The notes beneath the pieces were generated by a model. That model was not told where the DNA came from. It searched no databases and saw only the letters and a program-made list of their open reading frames with translations. A program made the translations under genes and the position numbers. DNA of 64,000 nt from Acanthornis magna (Eukaryota; Chordata; Aves; Passeriformes; Acanthizidae), in contig JAWUZG010000177.1 in assembly GCA_036785705.1 (NCBI GenBank), positions 372,001 to 436,000 on the forward strand, in the 5' to 3' direction. Shown here one piece after another: positions 1 to 10,140 of this stretch; the first letter of the stretch is position 1; every line of letters starts with the position of its first letter.

Positions 1-38
1 CAACCAAAAAAAAAAAAAAAAAAAAAAAAAGAGAGAGA
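1..38. repeat. Poly-A run followed by (GA)4
   Basis: About 25 A residues (6-30) are followed by four GA steps. This is simple sequence. It could be the tail of a retroposed element whose body lies outside the window, but nothing inside the window proves that. Confidence 0.8.
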
Positions 39-84
39 AGGAAAATCTAAGTTAGTTTATTTGGGGATTTTTCCACCATTCCTT

Positions 85-275
85 CCCCGCGCCATTTTAC
101 AAGTTTGTTAAACCAGCGCGGTGTTTAAGTTGCTAAAAGCCGGCGCTGTTAGAGCTCCGGGCTCCAGCGAGCGCAGGCAGCGCTCAAACCCAACATCGCA
201 GCGCCACCTGCAGCGACCGCGCTTGGTGGCAGCTGCCGAACCGCTCAAACTGGGCGAATCCTCAAGAAAAAATCC
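85..275. promoter_or_regulatory. Small CpG-rich patch
   Basis: I count about 18 CpG dinucleotides in roughly 190 bases, far denser than the surrounding sequence, with several GCGC/CGCG steps. It may be a small CpG island, an edge of a larger one starting upstream of the window, or a GC-rich old repeat. An 86-codon plus-strand frame crosses it but shows no domain. Confidence 0.35.
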
Positions 276-1740
276 CGGGGAGAGGGCTGCTAACTTAAAA
301 TCTTGTTCCTCCAGGTCGCTTTTTCCACCCCCTTCTGCCCTCCCGTCTTTCAGGTCCTTCCCGCTCGCTCCTCTCTGCTGATACATGAAAGAAAATTGGT
401 CTCTCCTGGGGAGCTGTCACCATCCCTGCTGCTGACAAAGGATGTCTTTATCGTGCTTGTGGAGGGTGGAAAATTCATCGCAAGCTGGTTTAGAGCTGGG
501 CCGGGGCTCTGTGTTGTCACTGTGCCACCCCGGGGAGGGACAGAGTGAGCTCTGACCCTAAGGGCAGCTCTCGGTCCGGGTTTTGGGGGGTCACACTCCC
601 AGATTTTGGCAGTGCTGCCAGCTTCAGGAAGGGTCGCGTTGATAGAAAATGAGATAAAAGCGCTTCCCCAAAAAAGTGTAAGGGAAGTTTGCAAGGAAGA
701 GCAGGATTGTGTCCCTTGGTCACCTGGCCACCACCTTCCCCTCCTTTTGTGGCATCTTTGCAACCAATTCCTAACGATGGGAGGAGAAAAAGCCCTTGGG
801 AGGCTCCATCTCAGCCATCCCCGGTTGGAGCTTTGTCCAGCATTTCCTTGAAGCCCTGGGGCTTTGCCCATTGGATTTTCTGAGAAGCCCAGGGTGTCCT
901 GGCATGGAGCAGAGAGGTGCCATGTGCCCTTTCTCCTCTGTCACTGCTTTGCCACACAGCCTCTGGCAGCTCCCAGAATTCCTTGCCAGCGGTATTTTTT
1001 GGGGCAGATTTTTTAGTAGGACATTCATTAAATAACATTTTTTTTGGTTATCAAGCATCTCCCCCTTCCCACCCAATCCAGTGTTAAACAGAGGTGAGGT
1101 TTGCCTTCCTTTTTTTTTTTTTTTTTTTTTTTTTTTGACCATTTGTTTTTTGAGGGAAGGAAAATCTCCTTTCACGTTGTCCCTGGGTCAAACCCAACAA
1201 CTCTCAGGAGCCACAGACCTGCAGGGTCTGACTGTCCCGAGCTCCTTCCCACTGGAGTGAGCTCCAGTTCATGTTGGCATCTGGATTCACACACCAGCTC
1301 AAGTTACAGGAACATTTCCAGAGGTTTCCAGGCCAGATTTCCCCTCTTTGTGATGAAATTGTAATTTCATTACAATTTTCTCCTTTCCCATTCCCTCTTC
1401 TCTATCCCCCTGCTCCAACTCAAATCTCCCCAGCAAAGTGCCACTTCCACAGAGGGCCTGCCCTTCCAAACAGACCCAGGGAGGAGAGGGATGCTCCCTC
1501 CCCATCCCCACCCACCCAGAGGGGATTTATGATGTACTCGGGCCGACAGCATCATCTGCACATCTCTCCCTCCCCTCACCCCCTTGCCCTCCCCCTGGAA
1601 ACTCCCCCAGGGACAATTTTTTTCTCCTTCCCCCTTCAAATATTTGTCGACCATTATCGCCTCTGGTCACACCCAGGCTGTCATTTGTCCAAACAAAACA
1701 GCGAGAGGATGGACGGGGGAGAAGGGGCAGATGGACCGAG
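276..1740. other. Unique non-coding stretch, no gene seen
   Basis: No recognisable gene or repeat apart from a 27-base T run at 1110-1136. The part from about 1380 to 1660 is pyrimidine-rich. The overlapping open frames are short, occur on both strands and have no domain. Confidence 0.5.
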
Positions 1741-1925
1741 GCAGGGTGAGATGGGAGCCAGGGGACCAGTCAGGCCATAATGATAAGGGGACTATAAAAC
1801 CCGGGCTGGGGCTGTCCAATTAAACCAGGGGACGCCCCAGAGGGGCCACTTTAACCCGCAGGAGACGAGAGAAAGGGAATCACGTTGGGAGCAGGCAGGT
1901 GGAGTGATAAGATACAACCGCAGCA
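1741..1925 (+). promoter_or_regulatory. Candidate TATA/GATA regulatory patch
   Basis: A TATAAAA box lies at 1793-1799. A GATA site (tgataagg, 1781-1788) sits just upstream, and a double GATA (gataagata, about 1906-1914) lies downstream. GC-rich palindromic text follows the TATA box. The arrangement resembles a small promoter or enhancer, but there is no exon with clear coding sequence downstream. The role is inference. Confidence 0.3.
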
Positions 1926-3266
1926 AGTCAGAGAAATTCATTGTTTTTTTTCATTTCGGAGGATGATACCAGGAGGAAGAGCAATCAATCCCTGCTCCAG
2001 AGTGCTGGAGAGCATTGGGGAGTGGGGATGGAGGGAGGAGATGGAGAAATGGGTTGAGAGTCAGAGGAGAACAGTCCAGGGACATGCAGGAGAAGCTGGA
2101 GATGGTGTGGAAGGAGAGAGGAGAAGGCTGGGTGCTGCCACTGGGGCTGCTGCATTCCTCTGAGGGGCAGCAGCCCTTAAATCAGAAGAAATCCAAAGGG
2201 AAATAGGACAGCCTGAAGAGGGGAAGGGCTTAATCCAGAGATTAGGGTTTTATTTGGGATCTCAGAACCTGGATCTGACTTCCTGCTGTGATGCAGCTCC
2301 AGTGGGTGCCAGGAGAGATGAGGAGCCAGAAGCTGCAGGGATTTTCCCAGGAAGACACAGAATCCCCCAGCCCTTGCAGTTGGCAGCACTCTAGAAAGGT
2401 CTTTTGGGAAGTTTGCCTCCCTCAGATAGTGGGAAAAGGATGCATAAAATGCTCTTTACAGCCTACCAAACCTCACAGCTAATTGTGGATGTCGCTGGAG
2501 GCTAATCCTGAATTTGGGGTATTTATAAAGCCTCTTTCCTACTTTGGCATTTCTCTCACTCAGGGAACATCCACCCAGCCACCGACCTCCAAAAATTTCT
2601 AGGAATAAACCTCCTGCTGCCTGTCAAACATGGCTCAAACTGCCCCAAATCAGCAGGGGGCGAAAAGTTTGTTTTGTAGAACACCAAGCTCCAAGAAAAA
2701 AAAACACAAAAAGACACAAACCAAGCCCTACATTTGTGATTTTTTTTTTTTTTTTTTTTTTGTCGCTGCAATTCATGCTTTTTTAAGCCAATTGGAGTCA
2801 GGGAAGAGGGGGAAGGTGAGCCCATCCTTTTTAGCGTGTGGGGTTGGCGGCACACGGATTTACCCACAATGGGAACGTGGGAGACGAGAGAGGGGGAGAA
2901 GCAGAAGCTCATCTTGGGATGCTGCGGGAACCCCGGCGAAGAATAGATGTTCTTACATGTCAGCTCCATCACCATGGCATCAGAGAGGAGGAACAGAGGG
3001 AGAAATGACAGAAAACAAGGCGGGAGTGGGGCAGGGAGACAGGAGACAAACAGGGAAGGGAAGAGAAGGATATTTCCCTGGTGGGCAGTGTCACTTGGTA
3101 AATAGTTGGTGCTCGGTCCCCTGGGCTTACAGACAGAAAGATGATGCCAGGCCCTTTAGAAAGCTCCTCTGAACAGATTCCCAAATTCACAAGGTGCTCT
3201 CTGGAATGCTGGAGTAGGGCTTGTTCAGTCAGCTCTTCCTAAAAACCTCCAAAAAATATATACATA
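1926..3266. other. Unique non-coding stretch, no gene seen
   Basis: A purine-rich part (about 1990-2130), a 22-base T run at 2740-2761 and otherwise ordinary sequence. A 180-codon plus frame (2630-3172) reads through the T run as poly-phenylalanine and has no domain, so it is not called. Confidence 0.5.
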
Positions 3267-3503
3267 CACGTATATCAACGGGCCAGCTCCTTTCTCCACT
3301 TTGTCCACTGGTGCAGAACCAAATCCTGTACAAAACATTTGGATTTGCTCTCCTGTTATCCTGGGCTGGATATCAACGGGATATCACGGGCTGGATATCA
3401 CGTATATCAACGGGCCAGCTCCTTTCTCCACTTTGTCCACTGGTGCAGAACCAAATCCTGTACAAAACATTTGGATTTGCTCTCCTGTTATCCTGGGCTG
3501 GAT
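3267..3503. repeat. Tandem duplication, 105-bp copies, 132-bp offset
   Basis: Copies at 3267-3371 and 3399-3503 look identical by eye. The 27-bp spacer itself contains two imperfect copies of a 'gggctggatatca' phrase. Identity implies a recent duplication or an assembly artefact. Confidence 0.85.
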
Positions 3504-4339
3504 GGATTCACCTGTGGTGAAAACAGACTGTGCTAGAAATCCCCTCTGAAGACCTGTGACCCCTTTGTAGTGCTGCAAACTGGTGTACAAATTCCAAATT
3601 ATTTTCCTTCTGAATCCATTTTCTTTTTACCTCCTTCCACCTCCATGTATACAAATTTCCAAGCAGATGGGGATAACGGGCTGGAATTCAGCCCCTGAAT
3701 TCTGAATTCAGCACTGAGGGTGCTTGGAGCCACCACCCACGCTCACATCAGCAAAATCCCCTCCACAGGGGAACGCCCTTTAACATGTGTTGTTCCTATG
3801 GATGTTCCCATCACCGCTGTTTGTTCTGTTTCTGGATCATGCTGAGGTCTCCCCCTCTCTGCTTTCCCCACTTCCCACCCTCATGGAAAGATCTCCTTCA
3901 TTCAGGGACAGCAAAAAGGGCACGACTGATCTCTCTCTCACCCAACATTACTCTGGTTATTTTCCGCCATTCCCCCAAACCATCACGTGCCATTTTTGGG
4001 AATCTGCTCATCCCAAATCCCACCCATGCTTTGGATCATCTGCAACACCTGCATCTCCCCCATTCCTCTTTCCAGCCTCTCCAGGTGCAGGGGATGTCTC
4101 ACATCACGAAGTTGCTCAGAACTTGGGTCAAAGCCTTGGAATAAAACAATCCAAAATCACCTCCTTAAAGCCAGGTCACTTCGTGCACCAGTATTTCCAT
4201 TTAATTTGAATTCAGTTGCTCCACTCCATCTCTTCAAAGCCATTTGGCTTCCCACCCAAGCGACAGGGCAGAAACCTCCTCCCCCTTCCCTCCCAACACC
4301 TCTTGTACAAATCCTCTCCGAAGGAATAAAAACTGCAGG
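3504..4339. other. Unique C-rich non-coding stretch
   Basis: No repeat family or gene recognised. Three overlapping plus-strand frames of 119-140 codons (3785-4367) have no domain and no splice context that I can support. Confidence 0.45.
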
Positions 4340-5060
4340 AGGTGTGAGCTGGCCACGCATGTTGTAGCCCTTTATTATCTGGGGACCCCCACTCAAATGT
4401 ACAGAGAGATAATGTTAATGGAATGATGCATTTGCTCTGATCTGGAGCTGTCGCCGAAAGATAAATGCCGAGGCAAAGCAGAAGCGTTTAATCAAAAAAT
4501 AAACCACCTCAATATGTTGTGTATTATTATTTTTTTTCTCCTAAAGAAGCAAAGCTTGGTCCTGTCACAGCATGTTATTTTGCCAGCATTATCTCTGTTA
4601 TTTCTAAATAATTCCATTTAGTGCTGGTGATGGGTAGGAGGGCTGAGATACAAAATCAAATTAATTAGTGACCCAACAAACTCGTGTTTGCATTGCGAGA
4701 TGCAACATGGCAGCAAATCTCGCTGAGAACAAATTGCATTCAAATTAATTTAAGAAAAAAATAATTTGGGGCAGATCAGGTTTATTTAGGATCAATTTTA
4801 ATAAGCTAAAATAAAGGCACGGCAGTGGGTGATACCATCAGCCAGTCAAAAGCCAACTTTGATAGAGGTTTATACAGCTGAGTGACAGTTACCTTCCAAG
4901 CCATTATTGGAAAATCTGGGTTTTTTTGGAGTGGCTCGGACAATTAAAAGAGCACCTCAATTACAGCTGCTGGAGATATTAGTAATGAATAAATTATCCA
5001 CCAGGTTTGACCCTCCCTTCCTTCGCATCATTTCCAAATAATTAATTTCCTTGCCACGTT
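4340..5060. promoter_or_regulatory. Enhancer-like AT-rich unique block (candidate conserved element)
   Basis: This is a unique AT-rich block with stops in every frame, so no open frame of 60 codons is present from about 4427 to 5200. It is dense in homeodomain-type ATTA cores: ttaattag at 4661-4668, attaatt near 4745, plus 'tttaatcaaa' near 4487 and 'taatgaataaatta' near 4982. It carries no CR1 or LTR text. Such texture is typical of conserved developmental enhancers, but conservation cannot be tested here. Confidence 0.4.
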
Positions 5061-5564
5061 TTGAGGCATTGCATTAAATTCACCTGCAGCAGAGGAGGAG
5101 CAGCAGTGGGGAGCCTTTCCTCACCCCCTGGGCTGGTGATCGACCAGGCATGAGGGTTTTGGGGGGCTCCAAAACAGGGCTAGATTTGGCAAATATTTTC
5201 CTAACATGTCCCTGACCCAGCACTCCTACACAGGTCTTTTACAGGATTGGGAAAATCGTTCCTTAATGATTCCAGGATTCCATGCACATAGGAGGAGCAG
5301 ATCCTGGATCTGCCATTCCTCATGCCCACAGAGGTGTGCGGTGTTTGGCCATCTCCCAGCTGACCCCAGAACATCAGGAATGAACTCACGGAGGGCTGCA
5401 TCACCAGGAGAGCTTAAAGAGCGTGGGATGGGCCTCAGCTGAAAGAGGGAAAGCCATGGGGCTTTTTTCAGGTGGAGGATCCTGGATCTTCATGGATCCA
5501 TCCAGGATATTCCCCACCCACGCTCTGCTCCAGCCCAGGGCCAGCTGTGCTCACAGAACACTCT
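5061..5564. other. Unique non-coding stretch
   Basis: I recognise no gene, RNA or repeat in this stretch, which leads into the minisatellite that follows. Confidence 0.5.
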
Positions 5565-6080
5565 GATACAGGAGCTCATTCCTGACCACAGCAGAGGGAA
5601 TTGGGTGAGGATCTTCTCCAGAGCAGCAGTCTGGAATTGCTGCAGGTACAGGAGCTCATTCCTGCATCACAGCAGAAGGAACTGGGTAAGGATCTCCTCC
5701 AGGGTGGCAGGTCTGGAGCTGCTGCAGGTACAGGAGCTCATTCCTGCGTCACGTAAGAGGGAATTTGGGAACGATCTTCTCCAGGTACAGGAGCTCATTC
5801 CTGCATCATGGCAGAGGGAATTTAGTGAGGATCTTCTCCAGGGCAGCAGTCTGGAGCTGCTGCAGGTACAGGAGCTCATTGATGCATCACAGCAGAAAGA
5901 ATTGGGTGAGTATCTTCTCCAGAGCAGCAGTCTGGAGCTGCTGCAGGTGCAAGAGCTCATTCCTGCATCACATAAGAGGGAATTTGGGAAGGATCTTCTA
6001 TAGGTACAGGAGCTCATTCCTGCATCACGGCAGAGGGAATTTAGTGAGGATTTTCTCCAGGGCAGCAGGTCTGGAGCACA
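5565..6080. repeat. Minisatellite with long (about 80 bp) and short (57 bp) units
   Basis: Seven degenerate units are each marked by 'acaggagctcattcctg' or a close variant. Long units contain an extra 'gcagcagtctggagctgctgca' type segment that short units lack, so two unit lengths are interspersed. Open frames through it on both strands are by-products of the repeat. Confidence 0.85.
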
Positions 6081-6164
6081 CAGGACCACAGAGAGAATCC
6101 CCAGCCTTGCTTTCATCCTGCACAGGAGCCATTGGACCGAGCAGGACAAAGTCACAGGCAAAAA

Positions 6165-6262
6165 TCAGAGAATCACAGAACAATTTGGGTTGGGAGGGAC
6201 CTTAAAATCTCATTCCACTCCCGCCATGGGCAGGGCCACCTTCCCCCACACCAGGAGATATC
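6165..6262 (-). mobile_element. CR1 LINE 3'-end fragment
   Basis: It reads 'tttgggttgggagggacct', followed by the 'gccatgggcagggccacctt' text typical of CR1 3' ends in reverse orientation. It is short and 5'-truncated, as most CR1 copies are. Confidence 0.85.
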
Positions 6263-6917
6263 AATCCTACAATTCCCCCATGCCACACTTGCTGTACCAG
6301 AAATGCTAATTCCAGGGCACAAGCCCCATTTCTCAGGTGTTGTCCTGCCAGGATATTTTTATTACCCCGATTTAAATGTTGCTTTCACTCCTTCCCCATT
6401 ATCCTTTACCTCGTAGACATCAACAAGACCAATATTTGGAGGTACCTGTCTTTCACCACTGCAAAATGAGCATGAGATTGCAATCAGTACATGCCAGGCC
6501 ATGAGACATTACAGAAATTTAAAGGCCTTTCAGTGATTTATGGCTCTTTAATCAAAGGCTTTTAATATTTAATTGCAAAGCTACAGGAGTTGTCTTTATT
6601 TCTGAAAAATCTGTTTTGGGGGGAATTAGACAACGTGAAACTCGACACATTCTGCACGTCCTGGGACCACAGCCCTCACTGGAGCAGAAGGAGAGAGGGT
6701 GGGCAGGAGGAGAGATAATTACAGCTTCTTCCTTATGGCTTTGAGATGCTGCAGTAATTTAAGGTGATAAATTAACCTCCATTATTTCCACGGAGCTCCA
6801 GAAACCATGAAAGGCTCATCAGAGGATCGTGCTGACGATGCAACAGGCAGCACATTGCAGAGGAAACGGGGGCAAATGAAGGAGGTGGTGACCAAGGCCA
6901 AGCCCATGCCACTCCCC
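6263..6917. other. Unique AT-rich stretch
   Basis: No gene or repeat recognised. The part around 6500-6790 is AT-rich, with several 'taattt/attta' steps, and could be a weak regulatory candidate. Confidence 0.4.
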
Positions 6918-7183
6918 TGTAGTTGCACTGTTTTAAAATCTTTCTCTTCTTTCTCAGCGAGAATAGAGATAAGCTGCATTCTTGTACTTTTTTAATCTCT
7001 GTATTTGGTATTAGGTATGACCAATGGTTTTAGGAGGTGGTTTCCCTGCTGACCAATAGTTGCCAGATTATTAATGGATATATAAAGAGGTTTTTGAAAA
7101 TAAACTTCCCTTTTTGCCATCTTGGGTTCGTCTGCCTCTTTTCTCTGCCAGCTCCTGCAAACTTCGGGAAATCTAAAGCCACA
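6918..7183 (+). mobile_element. ERVK-like solo LTR, 266 bp, perfect 6-bp TSD
   Basis: The element begins TG and ends CA and is flanked on both sides by 'ctcccc' (6912-6917 and 7184-7189). It has CCAAT motifs (near 7021 and 7053), a TATATAAA box (7079-7086) and an AATAAA signal (7099-7104) just downstream. In alpharetroviruses such as Rous sarcoma virus the poly-A signal likewise sits in U3 before a short R, and target duplications are 6 bp. No internal retroviral sequence follows, so this is a solo LTR left by recombination. A related copy lies at 25252-25529. Confidence 0.9.
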
Positions 7184-7367
7184 CTCCCCATCCCTCCTGT
7201 GATGTTCCTCTGAAAGTGGGGAGAGCGTTCTCCAAATTCCTGCTGTGGCTGGGAAGGGAGAGAGTTTGGATTTGGGGATTTGGGACACCTCCACCACCAC
7301 AGTCACTGCTGGCACCCAGCTGAGGCATCACCCTGCTGCAGATACCCTCAGGGCCTTGGATAAATGT

Positions 7368-7435
7368 CTGAACATTCCCAAAAAGCTTAAAAAGGACTTT
7401 TCTGAACATTCCCAAAAAGCTTAAAAAGGACTTTT
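7368..7435. repeat. 34-bp tandem duplication
   Basis: Two identical 34-bp units (7368-7401 and 7402-7435) beginning 'ctgaacattcccaaaaagc' are followed by T runs to about 7460. Confidence 0.9.
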
Positions 7436-8664
7436 TTTTTTAACCTTTTTTTTTTTTTCTGCTGAGCATTGAGGGAGGTTTGGAGGTGAGAATCTTAAAT
7501 ATAAACATCTCCAGTGCAATGAGATGAATCCCACCCTGTGACTGGTGCAGCAGAAGAAAAATGACCCCGTGAGCTCCTCGCTGGGACAGCATGTCCAGAG
7601 CTCCTGCTCAGTGAACATTTTGGGATGACTAAAGAGCAGAAAAGCAGCAAAGTCTCCCCACACACTAGGTAGGAGGTCCATGAACTCAGGTCCCCCACAG
7701 TCAGCAGCTGAAAAAGTGCTTCCACTCCTGCCAAAACAGCCTGGGAAGAAATCGCATTATTTTTCCTGACAATTTTATTTTATGCCTGAAATAAAAGCAA
7801 TTGCCAGTTGAATCTCATTTGTATGCTCTGTGGTGGAAGCGGATCTGGGCATCAGGAGGACTCAGCCCTGCCCTGGCAGTCTGGTGACCTTCAAATGGGA
7901 GACTATCCCTCCTTCCACTGCTCCTCTTCTTGAATTTGGACTTGATTTTGGAGCTGTTTGCATCCAGGGCTGCCTCTCATTATGTATGTGGGTGCTGCCT
8001 GCCACAGCTGAGATGTGATCTTGCTTGTGGCCTCTGCAGCTCCTCTAGTACAAATAATAATTTCCATCCCATCTATTCTTTTGTTTGCTACTGATCTATA
8101 TTAAACAGTTGGTGATGACTACATTTATGGGTGATTATTGCACTTATGCTGTGTTAAATCTGAATGTTTGTTTATCTTTATGTGGTCTCTGTGTATATGT
8201 TTGCACGGCTTTTAACTTTATGTATTGCAGAGTTCCTTAATTATAAAATCAATAAATTTTTTAAACTTATGGCTCTTGCACAGAGAAAAACCCACACCCC
8301 GTCCATGGCTGGGTGCGACAATGATTCTTGCCTCGAGCTTGTGGCAGAGCACAAACCTCAGCCACAGGAACTGACAGATTTTTTTGGTTTGTTTGGGTTT
8401 TTGGTTTTTTTTTCTGTCCTAGCGGCGATTAGTTCTTTGTTAATTTGGCTCTCATCAAAGCTTTCCTCCTGCAGGCTCTCAGGCTGGAGGTTTTTGGCTT
8501 TGATGAAAGGTGTGACCACTGAAGGTCACTGCCCAGCGGTGCCTTTTGAGCCAAGGCTTGGAGGGAAGGGCTCAGTCCTGAGCTCTGCCTCGGGCATTTC
8601 TTGAGTGCCACCTACACCGTGGACAGTCCTGGGTGGAGTTAGAGCTGAATTGGCTCTTCCACAG
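7436..8664. other. Unique non-coding stretch with a short inverted repeat
   Basis: AT-rich at 8040-8270. A 146-codon plus frame (8164-8604) has hydrophobic runs that come from T-rich DNA and no recognisable domain. An inverted repeat lies at 8452-8506: arms 'tcatcaaagc' and 'gctttgatga', with an inner cctcc/ggagg pair. Confidence 0.45.
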
Positions 8665-8960
8665 CCTCAGTGCAGTGCCAGGGATTGATTCCATCCATGA
8701 GCAGCTCCAGGCTCTTCCAAGATCCCATCTGGCCCTGCCCTCTGGCACTGCCAAGCCATTCCCTGTGTGCTGTCCCTGCAGCCCTTGTCCCCAGTCCCTC
8801 TGCAGCTCTCCTGGAGCCCTTCAGGCCCTGCCAGGGGCTCGCAGCTCTCCCTGGGTCCTTCCCTTCTCCAGGGAACATTCCCAGCTCTCCCAGCCTGGCT
8901 CCAGAGGGGCTCCTCTGGGCTCTCTGCAGCTCCTGTGCTGTGTCCCCAGGGCTGGGGCAG
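8665..8960 (-). mobile_element. CR1 LINE fragment (internal 3' part)
   Basis: The text 'gatcccatctggccctgcc' through 'ccaagccattccct' is the exact reverse complement of part of the CR1 at 36484-36775. The further text matches the CR1 region in which 'ctccctgg...ccttctcttctcc' occurs in reverse. Open frames across it are not coding in this state. Confidence 0.8.
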
Positions 8961-9310
8961 CTCTGGGTCTCACCTGAGGAGGCACAGGGACAGAATTTCC
9001 CCTCCCTGCTGCCCACGCTGTGGGATCAGCCCAGGGCACAGATGTTTTTGGGCTGCAGGAGCACAGGGCCAGGCCGTGATGAGTTCTGTGAAGGAATGAG
9101 GTAGAGCTGAGCACCAAAACCCCCTCTCCATCATTTGGGGACAACGCACGACACCCAAAGCACCCCTTTGTTTGATTTAAGCTCTGCTCTTATTCCTGCT
9201 TCACCCTGGCCGTGCCTCAGTTTCCCCTGCAGGGTCACGGTAACGCAACTGCACCTGACTCCTCTGGCGTGGGCACCTCCCCACAGGCTGTGGGGGTTCT
9301 CTGCACCCCC

Positions 9311-9468
9311 TGGACCCCATGGGCTGCAGGAGGACCACCTGCTCCCCCATGGTCTGTACCTCATGGACCCCATGGGCTGCAGGGGGACCACCTACTCCCC
9401 CATGGTCTGTACCTCATGGACCCCATGGCTGCAGGGGGACCACCTGCTCCCCCATGGTCTTCACCACG
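9311..9468. repeat. 53-bp unit repeated three times
   Basis: Units start at 9311, 9364 and 9417, each beginning 'tggaccccatgg' and containing 'accacctgctcccccatgg'. The third is one base shorter. The unit length is not a multiple of three. Confidence 0.9.
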
Positions 9469-9839
9469 GCCGGCAGAGGTTTTCAGCTCCAGCGCTTGGA
9501 GCACCTCCTCCCCCACCTTCTCCACTGACTTTGGTGCCTCTGTGTTGTTTCCCTCACATATTTTTACCTCCTCCTCCTCCTCCCCTGGCTATAAAGAAGT
9601 GCGTGCTCACATTGTTTTGATTTCTTCTTAAATTTGTTTTCACAGAGGCGTAACTAACGTCTCTAATTGGCCCAGGTTTGGCCAGCAGCATGTCCATCAT
9701 CTTCAGAGCCATCAGAGATTGGCTCTGCTGGACATGGTGGAGAAATTCCAGAATCTTTACACAGGACATGCAGGAGCCATCTTTGTACCCCACCCTACTC
9801 ACTGCAAAAACTGAGCCAAGCCAAACCACCACACACCGC
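9469..9839. other. Unique stretch with a short (CTC)n run
   Basis: (CTC)n at about 9570-9584. No gene or repeat family recognised. Confidence 0.5.
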
Positions 9840-10140
9840 CAACATTTCTCGCGCTCCCCAGAGCCCCGAAGCTCCTCCAGCCAATTAAAACCCGCGAGAT
9901 GACGAATCCATGGGTGCTGAGGAGCCTCCCACGGCAGCAGGGGCCGCGGCCACTCGTGTAAACACCAGCTAATCAGCAGCCAGCATTAGGGAAGTGTAGT
10001 CAGGTGCTGACCCCAATTTCTTTTATTTCAGGCTGTATTTCTCAGCTCGGATCGGCTCTTTCTTTGCTGTTTACATCTAATTAGGATCCGTGCCCACCAC
10101 GAGCGGGAGAGGCTGTAATTAAACCAAACTGGGGAGTTCA
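9840..10140. promoter_or_regulatory. Enhancer-like block with forkhead and homeobox cores
   Basis: Contains gtaaacacc (9958-9966) and tgtttaca (10068-10075), both forkhead-type, next to ctaattag (10077-10084). Further ATTA-type sites lie at 'caattaaaa' near 9881 and 'gtaattaaa' near 10116. No repeat identity. Regulatory function is inferred from motif density only. Confidence 0.35.

Noticed and set aside
5565..6080. CRISPR-like array (also 11801-11961 and 51110-52075)
   Set aside because: Direct tandem repeats without unique spacers in a vertebrate context.
8164..8604. 146-codon frame with hydrophobic segments
   Set aside because: Hydrophobic runs come from T-rich DNA; no domain, no splice or start support.
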